A DNA stretch of 64,000 nucleotides from Candidatus Heimdallarchaeota archaeon (lineage in GTDB: Archaea; Asgardarchaeota; Heimdallarchaeia; Heimdallarchaeales; Kariarchaeaceae), in contig JADCLS010000004.1 of NCBI GenBank assembly GCA_026702845.1, positions 306,190-370,189 on the forward strand. The letters are read 5' to 3'. Position numbers and translations under genes: made by a program. The notes beneath the pieces are model-generated. The model did not search any database, was not told where the DNA came from, and was given only the letters and a program-made list of their open reading frames with translations. The stretch's first letter is position 1. The number at the start of each line of letters is the position of its first letter. This document shows, in pieces, positions 48,364 through 55,550 of this stretch.

Positions 48364-48389
48364 CTTATATAGCGACAGCACAGGTCGCT
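48364..48389 (-). promoter_or_regulatory. TATA box and inverted-repeat operator of tusA-sqr
   Basis: The minus strand has CTATATAAG (48364-48372), 33-41 nt before the preferred start. Directly upstream of and overlapping it is an inverted repeat AGCGAC (48371-48376) / GTCGCT (48384-48389) with a 7-nt spacer. The position suits a repressor that blocks TFB/TBP binding. The repeat is seen directly; its regulatory role is inferred. Confidence 0.5.
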
Positions 48390-48404
48390 TTGTAGCTGTA
48401 ATCT

Positions 48405-48818
48405 CTATAGTGAGAGTACAAAATCTGAATCGTCGACATCTGCAGCAAATGTGGCTACACCTGCAATGTTGTCAACTAATTCGTGGAAATCATTCTCCTC
48501 AAGGTGCACTACCTCTGCGACAAGGGCACACACATTGATTGTGATGTCTCCGAACTCTTTCAGATCAGCAAGTAAATCCCACCATGACATGGCTTTGCCT
48601 TCTTTCACCGATGTCTCGAGCTTCTCATTGTACTCGGGATAATCTGATTCAACTTTGATAGTCTTACCTACCTGATCTTTCTTTAATGCATATACTGCAT
48701 CATCCATGGCAAAAATCCTGACTTCAAAGTCAGCAGCTACAAACCCGGAGGTGAGCAGAGCAAGTGTATTGAAATCCTGGAACTTACCAGATTTTATTAG
48801 AATACTAATTACGGTCAT
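48405..48818 (-). CDS. DsrE/TusD-like sulfur-transfer protein
   Basis: 137 aa. Alternating beta strands and helices of the DsrE fold (ISILIKSGKFQDFNTLALLTSG at the N-terminus shows the pattern) and a single conserved-position cysteine in DITINVCALVAEVV. DsrE-type proteins accept and donate persulfide sulfur. It is flanked by a DsrE2-like gene and tusA in the same direction, forming a relay. Confidence 0.75.
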   Translation of the reverse strand: MTVISILIKSGKFQDFNTLALLTSGFVAADFEVRIFAMDDAVYALKKDQVGKTIKVESDYPEYNEKLETSVKEGKAMSWWDLLADLKEFGDITINVCALVAEVVHLEENDFHELVDNIAGVATFAADVDDSDFVLSL

Positions 48819-48922
48819 TATTTAGCGTCTCCTTAAGTGGATTATCGTCCTATTTTTCTCTGGACATTGAGATGTTCCATTGTACCTGGAACCCGGTTGA
48901 TACTTTTTTGCCGATATTGGCT

Positions 48923-49396
48923 TTACATGTACATGGTGATATCAGCGTCTTTAGCAAACTCCAAGAAGGTTGCTGCTCCACCGACATCGCACTCATCAAT
49001 GAGATCTGATCTCTTGATCTTGAGCACATCCATGGTCATCTGACAGGCTATGAACTTAACGTCAGCCTCCAGACATGCCTCAATAAGGTCTGAAACAGAT
49101 GCTACTCCAGCACCCTTCATCCAGCTCTTCATCATACCAGTTGCCATGGCAGTAACACCAGGAATTGATCTGATCATGTTGGGCATGGGCATGGGTAGGG
49201 TTGGTTTACCAATGGGGGTAAACTGTAGTTTCTTCATTTTCTTCTTGTCCAGAATATATAGACCATAGAAGGTGAAGAAAATCTGTACTTCAAAGTCAAG
49301 AGCTGCTGCTGTTGAACCTAGGATGAGTGGGGGATAGGCATCATCAAGACTCCCCTTAGAGGCGATGATAGCCATTTTCTTTGGTCCTTCACTCAT
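48923..49396 (-). CDS. DsrE2-like protein
   Basis: 157 aa, peroxiredoxin-family/DsrE2 type. Hallmarks are the N-terminal KKMAIIASKGSLDDAYPPL, the central Met/Pro-rich stretch LPMPMPNMIRSIPG, and the cysteine in VKFIACQMTMDVL, the sulfur-binding position. The gene start abuts the upstream tusA stop at 49397, so the two are translationally coupled. The DsrE2-TusA pair is a recognised sulfur-trafficking module in sulfur-oxidising and other prokaryotes. Confidence 0.85.
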   Translation of the reverse strand: MSEGPKKMAIIASKGSLDDAYPPLILGSTAAALDFEVQIFFTFYGLYILDKKKMKKLQFTPIGKPTLPMPMPNMIRSIPGVTAMATGMMKSWMKGAGVASVSDLIEACLEADVKFIACQMTMDVLKIKRSDLIDECDVGGAATFLEFAKDADITMYM

Positions 49397-49630
49397 TTAC
49401 TTCAACCTCTTAACAAAGTAGACGAATTTTCCGCCTTCTTCGGCCTCTTCAAGGAGTTCCTGTCCGGTAACGTTGACCCAGCTTGCAATGTCCTTCTTGG
49501 AGCCGGGATCAGTACTAATAATCTTTAGTACCTTGCCGATATCTAAGCCTTTTAACGCTTTCTTGGATTTCAAAATTGGCATAGGGCATGAAAGCCCTGA
49601 TGTGTCTAGTTCTTGATCGAAATCTGTCAT
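49397..49630 (-). CDS. tusA: TusA-family sulfur carrier (first copy)
   Basis: 77 aa. Signature TSGLSCPMPILKSKKALKG carries the persulfide cysteine in CPMP, followed by the typical strand KVLKIISTDPGSKKDI. First gene of the sulfur-relay cluster. A TATA box lies about 77-86 nt upstream. Its stop codon abuts the dsrE2 start. Confidence 0.92.
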   Translation of the reverse strand: MTDFDQELDTSGLSCPMPILKSKKALKGLDIGKVLKIISTDPGSKKDIASWVNVTGQELLEEAEEGGKFVYFVKRLK

Positions 49631-49706
49631 TTTCAGTCACTAATTTCCTGTGCAACAAGCTCCAAAGCCTTGGATTCTGTATGCACTAACTAAAATATAG
49701 TTTACC

Positions 49707-49716
49707 TATATAAAAG
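49707..49716 (-). promoter_or_regulatory. TATA box of the tusA-dsrE2 operon
   Basis: The minus strand reads CTTTTATATA. Transcription would start near 49685, leaving a leader of about 55 nt before the tusA ATG, unlike the leaderless pattern of several neighbours. Confidence 0.5.
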
Positions 49717-50286
49717 AACAAGGTTTGTTTTTTTGTACTTGATTCTTTTGATGATTTTTGGGTTCAAAAATATGAATTATTGGGGTGAATTACAGTAATA
49801 GTCACAATTAATGATAGTAAATTGATGCAAAAATATATTCAATCAAATTCTAAATTATCAAAATAATTAATTGAATACAAAAATTAATTTCTGAATTTCA
49901 GACTTGAAATGGTAAAAATATTTATTTTTGAATTTATTTGAGGCTGTAAGTCTTAATCTATTAATTTAGAGTTAATAACACTAAATGAAAAAAATGTAAT
50001 CCCCGCCTTCGCCTGATCTCATATTTTAGCATCTCATACTTAACAATTATCCCATTTTACCCGCAGCCTCTAATAATAATAATTAATGGGTAGTTCAATA
50101 TTATATGGCTTAGAGCAAAAGATTGCAAGTTTCAAAATAAGTATTAGCCTGAATTCGAGGTTTTGAAAAAACTGCAAATGAGAAAAATGTCACCGTAATG
50201 TCGTAATAAAGTCAGAAAGTAACTTCGATGGTTATCTTCCACCCTAGGAGTTTTCTTCAATATCTTGAGATCTTAATTTATCTGAC

Positions 50287-50410
50287 TGATTTCAAAATTA
50301 TTCGGAATAGCTGATTTCAATAATACTAATCATATTTATTTATTCTTATTTCTTCTTTAAACCATTTCATAATTTTTTGGAATAGCTCATTTCATAATTT
50401 TTCGGAATAA
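50287..50410 (+). repeat. Three imperfect 24-bp direct repeats
   Basis: Units at 50287-50311, 50363-50386 and 50388-50410 share the pattern CATTTCATAATTTTTCGGAATA (shown split: CATTTCATAA then TTTTTCGGAATA). The last two are adjacent. They lie beyond the 3' end of the thioredoxin-fold gene; no role known. Confidence 0.55.
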
Positions 50411-50507
50411 TATGTATATACCATACTTATTTTCATTTTGATTCTCCAGTCTTTGTTGTAGTTTTTGCAACTCTGGTAATTATGATCCCAGAATGGTAGG
50501 TATGCAT

Positions 50508-51122
50508 TTACCTCACTTTTCTGTAAACAAGTAGAACAACAATTATAATAAAGGTTAACTGAGTAATAGGATTTGTGATAAATATTACCCACCAAGGTGT
50601 TGGTTCGGGGTCATCCTGAGGTGCTTGATAATAGGTATCAGGTACTGTTGCTCCAACATTCTCCTCAACATGATATTCAATCGCATTAGCTATATCTTCC
50701 CTTGGTTGGTTACCATCCCAACGGACGAGTACCTTGCCATCAGTATCCAACAAGAATGAGGTAGGTGTTGAACCAATATTCAAGGTCGTTCTCAGGTTTC
50801 CATCATCAAGTCCAAAGGTCCAGGATCCACCATGAGCATCCACAAACTCCTGCACTGAGCGAATTGAATCTGTTGTAAATACTGCAACAGATGCAAAGGA
50901 TAAAATGCCAGAATATTCCTCATAAAGGCTCTTTATTGTCTCGTGAAAAGTCACACAGACAGTGCAATCTGTCCAAAAACCCTCCAAAAACAGATAATTA
51001 CCAGAATACTGACCATAGGAAACTGATGTTCCACTGAGTGTGGTGAAGGAACCATTGATTTGATATGCAGATACAGGATGAAGCATCAGGCTCATAATCA
51101 ACAATAATACTATTCTTCGCAT
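50508..51122 (-). CDS. Secreted membrane-anchored thioredoxin-fold protein (paralog)
   Basis: 204 aa, same architecture as the protein at 7259: signal peptide (1-18, ending PVSA), thioredoxin domain with FWTDCTVCVTFH (C53, C56), cis-Pro region STPTSFLLDTDGK, and a C-terminal membrane helix (about 180-200). The redox dipeptide differs (TV instead of RP), so the two copies may have different redox potentials or partners. GTTTAAATACT (51144-51154) upstream suggests a leaderless transcript starting at this ATG. Confidence 0.78.
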   Translation of the reverse strand: MRRIVLLLIMSLMLHPVSAYQINGSFTTLSGTSVSYGQYSGNYLFLEGFWTDCTVCVTFHETIKSLYEEYSGILSFASVAVFTTDSIRSVQEFVDAHGGSWTFGLDDGNLRTTLNIGSTPTSFLLDTDGKVLVRWDGNQPREDIANAIEYHVEENVGATVPDTYYQAPQDDPEPTPWWVIFITNPITQLTFIIIVVLLVYRKVR

Positions 51123-51143
51123 GTATTTCTCATAATAACATTT

Positions 51144-51154
51144 AGTATTTAAAC
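51144..51154 (-). promoter_or_regulatory. TATA-like box of the thioredoxin-like gene
   Basis: The minus strand reads GTTTAAATACT, centred about 27 nt before the ATG at 51122, consistent with leaderless expression. Confidence 0.5.
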
Positions 51155-51193
51155 AAAAGAAGTATCAGATGTTACATTTTTTAAATTTTTTTA

Positions 51194-51202
51194 CTTATAT
51201 AG
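51194..51202 (+). promoter_or_regulatory. TATA box of the acidic peptide/DoxX operon
   Basis: CTTATATAG centred 25 nt before the ATG at 51223. This supports the inner start of the small acidic protein over the longer frame beginning at 51169. Confidence 0.55.
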
Positions 51203-51222
51203 CAGTAGCCTATACACTCAAT

Positions 51223-51417
51223 ATGTCTGATGTAGAAGAAAAGACAACATTTGATATAGATGGTGAGGAATTTATCGAGGATCCCACCATCGAGGAGTTT
51301 ATAGAGGATTTTGTGCAGAAAACAATCTCATTGTACGATCTATTGGTTCTCAAGATTATAAATTATAAGATAAATTACAATAATCAAAATCAACATATAC
51401 TGGATCACTTCTTATGA
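51223..51417 (+). CDS. Small acidic protein upstream of DoxX
   Basis: 64 aa beginning MSDVEEKTTFDIDGEEF; very acidic in the first 40 residues, then hydrophobic/basic. An upstream ATG at 51169 would give 82 aa, but the TATA box fits the inner start. The stop is 3 nt before the DoxX-like start, so the two are co-transcribed. No family recognised. Confidence 0.5.
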   Translation: MSDVEEKTTFDIDGEEFIEDPTIEEFIEDFVQKTISLYDLLVLKIINYKINYNNQNQHILDHFL

Positions 51418-51420
51418 CCT

Positions 51421-51870
51421 ATGCAATTACGTAAACTTCTGCAGTATACACCTCAAACATCAAAATTGCAAATCATATTACGAATCCTGCTAGGTATCTT
51501 CCTTCTCTTCACGGGTATCAGTCATCTATCATTTTTGAGAGTGGAATTTCTAGCTCAAGTGCCAGATTGGGTACCCATTGATCCAGATCTGGTAGTAGTA
51601 CTCTCAGGGATTGCTGAGATACTCCTTGGTGTGATGTTAGTATTCCTGAAGCGATATCAAGTAATTGTTGGAATCCTCACATCTCTGTTTTTCATCGCCA
51701 TCTTTCCAGGGAATATCTCACAATATGTCAATGGTATAGATGCCTTTGGATTGAATTCAGATACCTCAAGATTCATACGTCTATTCTTCCAGCCAGTATT
51801 CATTATATGGGCTCTGTGGTCTACCGACTTCTTCAAGGCATATCATCATACTGCTGATACAACCTCATAA
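51421..51870 (+). CDS. DoxX-like membrane protein
   Basis: 149 aa with four hydrophobic helices and the family pattern LRILLGIFLLFTGISHL near the N-terminus, then VVVLSGIAEILLGVMLV. DoxX-type proteins are small quinone- or redox-associated membrane proteins; the actual role of this subgroup is unknown. It is co-transcribed with a small acidic protein and stands close to the sulfur-relay and thioredoxin-like genes, which fits a redox context but does not prove it. Confidence 0.78.
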   Translation: MQLRKLLQYTPQTSKLQIILRILLGIFLLFTGISHLSFLRVEFLAQVPDWVPIDPDLVVVLSGIAEILLGVMLVFLKRYQVIVGILTSLFFIAIFPGNISQYVNGIDAFGLNSDTSRFIRLFFQPVFIIWALWSTDFFKAYHHTADTTS

Positions 51871-51878
51871 TCAATTAC

Positions 51879-52412
51879 CTAATCAATTATCCCCATCTCT
51901 TTTATTTTATTAATATACGAATTGACTAGAAGAATATTCTCTTGTTCTTTGTAAATTAGATTTAATTGTCTTAGAATTAAAAGGTGATCTACCAATACAT
52001 TCCATCTATAGATCTTTCCATCTTTAATCTCTGCCATCACCATGCTTCTCCATAGTAATCGTTTATTGGTGGGAGGAAGTCCATTCCAATCTCCACTATG
52101 TGTACAGGCTCTATGATTTTCAAATGCAACTCTTGTCTCTTCACAGATGAAATTACTTAATTCAAATTTCTGTTCGGTCCAGATCTTTAGATTTTTGGCA
52201 AATCCCTCAAGAACCCTCTCTTTGAATGATTTATCACTCTTCGGTAGTTCTGTTTTTCCAGGTTCAGGAAAGAAATATTGAAATCCACTTCTCAACTCCT
52301 TATCTGGTAATATGTGTTGAAAATCATCATGAAAAAGCTCTGAAATGGTGGGTAAATCCACTTCCTCAATAGCTTTGAAGTACTTTCGAATTAGTTTCTC
52401 ATTGGGGTGCAT
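51879..52412 (-). CDS. SnoaL-like protein
   Basis: 177 aa, cystatin-like alpha+beta cone of the SnoaL/ketosteroid-isomerase superfamily: LIRKYFKAIEEVDLPTISELF at the N-terminus (a helix pair, residues about 6-26), central FHDDFQHILPDK, and the C-terminal strands VMAEIKDGKIYRWNVLVDH. The fold serves isomerases, cyclases and binding proteins, so function is unassigned. Confidence 0.72.
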   Translation of the reverse strand: MHPNEKLIRKYFKAIEEVDLPTISELFHDDFQHILPDKELRSGFQYFFPEPGKTELPKSDKSFKERVLEGFAKNLKIWTEQKFELSNFICEETRVAFENHRACTHSGDWNGLPPTNKRLLWRSMVMAEIKDGKIYRWNVLVDHLLILRQLNLIYKEQENILLVNSYINKIKEMGIID

Positions 52413-52486
52413 TACGAGGATAAAATTCTAATCCTCAATTATAAAATTCATCACCAGATGATAGACAAACACTACAATTATTGATC

Positions 52487-53959
52487 TTATTGATGCGTAA
52501 ACATGTAAGAGATTGCATACTTTCGCTTATTCCTGAGCACAGGTACAGCAATGAAGAGGAATATTGGAGCAACCTTGGGGTAATTGGAATTATATTCATA
52601 ACTGGTATAAATCAAACTCGTTTCATCAATACTGATATTATACAGGTATTTGCCTTCAAATGCATTCAAAAGGATAAGATACTCTCCATCTTGTAACTCC
52701 TCAATCATAGTATTACTCTCGTTTCCTCTCACCATGATATGGTCAATGAATTCATGTTCTACCACTGAGATTTTGATTAACCTAAGATCCAGGTTGACAC
52801 GATACTCATCAGTGAACATACCAAGTCTGATCGATGATAGTTGTATTTTCACACTACTTGGCTTATCAATAGTAAAGGCATAGGAATCACACATATCACG
52901 ATAATAATTGCTATCGTAGAATTCTGGGCCTATCATACCAGAACCAGTGGAATTGAGCTCTATCTCTGGTATCCTACTGCCGAGATTATTAGAATAGCAG
53001 TAATCAGGAGCATCTGTGCCCGTTCCAAAATCATCATGTATAGGTAAGGTTTCCTCTACAAATTGCATTGATAGTGTATAGCCGATATGAACATCTGTAT
53101 TGATGGTAAGATTATAGGTTCCTGCAATGGGTATGGGGCATCTAAATTCAGATTCTTCCAAGTATCTGAATGAGTACTGGAGTAGGCTTGGTGAATACCA
53201 GTCATTGTCTGCATAATGGATCACAAATGAGATAAAGTCAGCATTGATATATTCTGGTTCAAGTAAATCAACATCAACTGAGAAATACATGTACCCCTGA
53301 GCTTCTGCTTCAAAGTAATAATAATCTGCCCAATCTCCAGTACCATCATAGGTTCTAGCCTCACCAAATCCCATTCTTCCTGTATACACAGTATCTGTCT
53401 CTAATTCCACTCTATTATAATAACCTGCATCATCACCAGTTTTGGCATCATCTTGTCTGTATTCCACATCCTCGTAAAACCAACATTCAAATGAATATGA
53501 AATTGAGGACGCCTCGGTATAGAATGAGACATACACAGTGGTTGGTGCTATGATTGGGATATCAAACTCAAATGTCGTAGTATTCACGGAGATGAATTTT
53601 GATAAGTACCGTTGATAATTATAATTCTCAACATTAAATTCTCCATGATCCTTCACTATGCTTCCACTATCATCTGGAATAAGTTCATGTATCGTAAAAC
53701 TCACTGATAACAAACCAAAAGTATCCAATACTACATTATAGTAATCCTCTTTATCCGGATTTTCTGAATCTATCTCTTGATATGCACTACCCACTTTCCC
53801 TGAGTAACTCTGGTTCAATTCCACTGATAACGAATCATACAATCCTTCAGGTGCATCATGGCCAGATCCTGCATCATTTTGAGATAGTTGGGCTTGTACA
53901 ACCGGTGCTTGAATAATTAATATCGCAAGTATTCCCAGTACCATCCATTGACCTTTCAT
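52487..53959 (-). CDS. Secreted protein with three PPC-like repeats
   Basis: 490 aa. Signal peptide (1-23, ending VVQA). Three repeats of about 140 residues each begin with a similar acidic motif: NDAGSGHDAPE (28-38), DDAKTGDDAGY (170-180) and DDFGTGTDAPD (about 308-318), a DxxGTGxDA pattern that could bind calcium. Each continues as a beta sandwich with aromatic DYYYF-like strands, as in prepeptidase C-terminal domains. The C-terminus has a hydrophobic segment (VAPIFLFIAVPVL) followed by RNKRK, a surface-anchor-like signal. A TATA box (53985-53995) suggests a leaderless transcript. Likely cell-surface protein. Confidence 0.72.
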   Translation of the reverse strand: MKGQWMVLGILAILIIQAPVVQAQLSQNDAGSGHDAPEGLYDSLSVELNQSYSGKVGSAYQEIDSENPDKEDYYNVVLDTFGLLSVSFTIHELIPDDSGSIVKDHGEFNVENYNYQRYLSKFISVNTTTFEFDIPIIAPTTVYVSFYTEASSISYSFECWFYEDVEYRQDDAKTGDDAGYYNRVELETDTVYTGRMGFGEARTYDGTGDWADYYYFEAEAQGYMYFSVDVDLLEPEYINADFISFVIHYADNDWYSPSLLQYSFRYLEESEFRCPIPIAGTYNLTINTDVHIGYTLSMQFVEETLPIHDDFGTGTDAPDYCYSNNLGSRIPEIELNSTGSGMIGPEFYDSNYYRDMCDSYAFTIDKPSSVKIQLSSIRLGMFTDEYRVNLDLRLIKISVVEHEFIDHIMVRGNESNTMIEELQDGEYLILLNAFEGKYLYNISIDETSLIYTSYEYNSNYPKVAPIFLFIAVPVLRNKRKYAISYMFTHQ

Positions 53960-53984
53960 TTTCTATCAGTATCGATATTCCATG

Positions 53985-53995
53985 CTATATAATCA
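53985..53995 (-). promoter_or_regulatory. TATA box of the secreted repeat protein
   Basis: The minus strand reads GATTATATAGC, about 26-36 nt before the ATG at 53959, consistent with a transcript with little or no leader. Confidence 0.55.
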
Positions 53996-54152
53996 ATTGC
54001 AATTTTCTATGTAAGAATATAGTATCCGATGGAGATTCATCACAATTTAATACATAACCATATCCTGCGTAGAATACATTATCACTGCATTACATATAAT
54101 TTCTTATTGCCGAATTGGTAATATTATTATTGTAATCCTTGCATACCCTTTC

Positions 54153-54670
54153 ATGGTTGTATTAAATAGCGATTATGAACAATTAATAGAAGAATATCAT
54201 CAACGTATCAGCAAAACATTTGGAGAGGATCTTAATTCTCCATTATCAAAGGAAGATAGAGAGAACTATAAAGGATTAGATTATTTTTTACCTGATAGAA
54301 AATATCATTTTACCTTACCTCTGATAGAAAAAACTGATGAGCTTGTGGAGATGGAGACAAATACTGGTGAGATACGATCCTTTATCAAAATCGGGGCAGT
54401 GGAAATCACAATTGATAATGAAAAAGCCAAATTGTGGTTGTTTAAATCAAAGGATAGTGAATACTATTTCCTCCCCTTTTGTGATGGTACTTCTGGTAAG
54501 GAATCTTATGGAGGAGGCAGATTCGTTACTGTACATAAATTAGAGGAGAATGCATTTCAAATTGATATAATCCTTCATGTGCCTATTCAGACAATTATAG
54601 TTGTCTCATGGTTCCATTTGAAAATCATATCAAGATCCCCATCAAAGCAGGAGTTAAGAAATTCAGGTAA
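54153..54670 (+). pseudogene. DUF1684 protein with a frameshift
   Basis: The first 142 codons encode a typical DUF1684 protein, up to the block FCDGTSGKESYGGGRF. Near 54564 the family pattern breaks: the open frame continues to 54713 with unrelated sequence. Another frame supplies the expected C-terminal family block YNPSCAYSDNYSCLMVPFEN and IPIKAGVKKFR, ending at TAA 54668-54670. Compared with the family consensus (DFN..YNP) a few codons plus a frame are lost at the junction, so a small deletion is likely. Either a recent pseudogene or a sequence error. Confidence 0.8.
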
Positions 54671-54734
54671 GATCACGTTTGTGATTGTTTTAATTTATAG
54701 ATCAATCGAATAATCTTCAAAAATGAGGATTCAA

Positions 54735-54807
54735 TAACCTGTCCGGGATTTGAACCCGGGTCTCGAGGTTGAAAGTCTCACGAGATTGTCTTCTACTCCA
54801 ACAGGTC
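54735..54807 (-). tRNA. tRNA-Glu (TTC)
   Basis: 73 nt. Acceptor GACCTGT pairs with ACAGGTT, discriminator A. T arm CCGGG-TTCAAAT-CCCGG. Anticodon loop CTTTCAA gives TTC. The anticodon stem has one A-C mismatch next to the loop. CCA is not encoded. Only 2 nt separate it from the next tRNA, so both come from one precursor. Confidence 0.88.
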
Positions 54808-54809
54808 TG

Positions 54810-54882
54810 TAGCTCTACCCGGATTCGAACCGAGGTCTGTGGGGTCAAAGCCCACCGAGATTGACCACTACTCCATAGAGCT
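54810..54882 (-). tRNA. tRNA-Gln (TTG)
   Basis: 73 nt. Acceptor AGCTCTA/TAGAGCT, discriminator A; anticodon loop CTTTGAC gives TTG; T arm CTCGG-TTCGAAT-CCGGG. CCA not encoded. A hairpin-forming spacer follows upstream. Confidence 0.88.
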
Positions 54883-54886
54883 CAAG

Positions 54887-54898
54887 GGCCCGAGGGCC
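54887..54898 (-). other. GC-rich hairpin between tRNA genes
   Basis: GGCC-CGAG-GGCC, a short perfect stem in the 17-nt spacer between the Asp-like and Gln tRNA genes. Very GC-rich in an AT-rich genome, so it may matter for precursor processing. Confidence 0.5.
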
Positions 54899-54899
54899 A

Positions 54900-54970
54900 C
54901 GGGAAGTGGGGGAATTGAACCCCCAGCCATTGGCTGACTACCAAAGATGTTACCATTACACCAACTTCCC
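54900..54970 (-). tRNA. tRNA, probably Asp (GTC), with odd anticodon loop
   Basis: 71 nt. Acceptor GGGAAGT/ACTTCCC; T arm GGGGG-TTCAATT-CCCCC; D arm GTGT/ACAT. The anticodon stem-loop TTTGG-TAGTCAG-CCAAT puts GTC at 34-36, but position 33 is A instead of the nearly universal U. Discriminator G73 is the normal Asp identity element. The top of the stem has a T-T mismatch. Isotype Asp is likely; the loop is unusual or has an error. Confidence 0.65.
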
Positions 54971-54973
54971 AGG

Positions 54974-55047
54974 TGATCACGCTGGGATTTGAACCCAGGA
55001 CAATGGGATTAAAAGCCCCACACTCTACCAAGCTGAGCTACGTGACC
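54974..55047 (-). tRNA. tRNA-Lys (TTT)
   Basis: 74 nt. Acceptor GGTCACG/CGTGATC, discriminator A; D arm TAGCTCAGCTTGGTAGAGT; anticodon loop CTTTTAA gives TTT; T arm CTGGG-TTCAAAT-CCCAG. CCA not encoded. Three nt separate it from the Asp-like tRNA. Confidence 0.9.
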
Positions 55048-55065
55048 ATTATTGCCTATTATATT

Positions 55066-55079
55066 ACGCTGGCAAGCGT
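55066..55079 (-). other. Hairpin between tRNA-Arg and tRNA-Lys
   Basis: ACGCT-TGCC-AGCGT (minus strand), a perfect five-pair stem with a four-nt loop in the 46-nt spacer, followed by an AT-rich TAATATAAT. It could aid processing, or the AT stretch could be a second promoter for the downstream tRNAs. Confidence 0.5.
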
Positions 55080-55093
55080 CTAGCCCGTGGGCA

Positions 55094-55164
55094 CAGGTAT
55101 ACCCGGACTCGAACCAGGAAATCAGGATTAGAAGTCCTGCGTGATTCCATTTCACCATATACCT
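55094..55164 (-). tRNA. tRNA-Arg (TCT)
   Basis: 71 nt. Acceptor AGGTATA/TATACCT, discriminator G; anticodon stem-loop CAGGA-CTTCTAA-TCCTG gives TCT; T arm CCTGG-TTCGAGT-CCGGG. First tRNA of the cluster on the minus strand. Confidence 0.9.
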
Positions 55165-55550
55165 AAAATTTCAATCTTTAATCTACTTTCCACTATGTTT
55201 ATTGTTCATTATCTCGTTGTCGTTTAGTTTTGAAAGTGTAAATCTGATACATTACAAACTACCTATAGACTTCATAATTTAAATATCTTTTCTAAATACA
55301 CATTATCTACCATTGATTTCTGATATTCATAATGACATATAGAGCTTATACTCCTGAATGGAGCTGGGTGATGAATAGCTAGTCCGAATCAGTTACTCAG
55401 AGATGGATACATTACAATTATGTCTTTGAGAAGTGCTCACAGTTTTAAAATAATCTGACCAAGGAATATTTTCCCGTAGTTGGATTTTTCCAATCAATTG
55501 GTTCTCTGGAATGGAATGATACTGATTCTTTTAGTGAATTCTATATATCT
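55165..55550. other. 386-bp region upstream of the tRNA cluster
   Basis: No gene seen. It must carry the tRNA-cluster promoter on the minus strand, but no strong TATA box lies at the expected spacing from tRNA-Arg; TATTTAAAT near 55280 is further upstream. The right part is the 3' flank of the aminotransferase gene. Confidence 0.5.

Larger units (their letters stand above)
49631..50507. other. 877-bp gene-poor region
   Basis: No convincing gene. It contains a promoter for the sulfur cluster (CTTTTATATA on the minus strand, 49707-49716) and a set of three imperfect 24-bp direct repeats near 50287-50410. The rest is AT-rich with scattered stop codons in all frames. It may be a regulatory or decayed stretch. 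Confidence 0.55.

Noticed and set aside
50392..50595. 67-aa minus-strand frame at the end of the thioredoxin-like gene
   Set aside because: Overlaps the real gene in another frame and runs into repeats; no support.
54564..54713. C-terminal part of the 186-aa frame as given by the first reading frame
   Set aside because: The family block lies in another frame, so the last about 50 residues of the open frame are out-of-frame translation.
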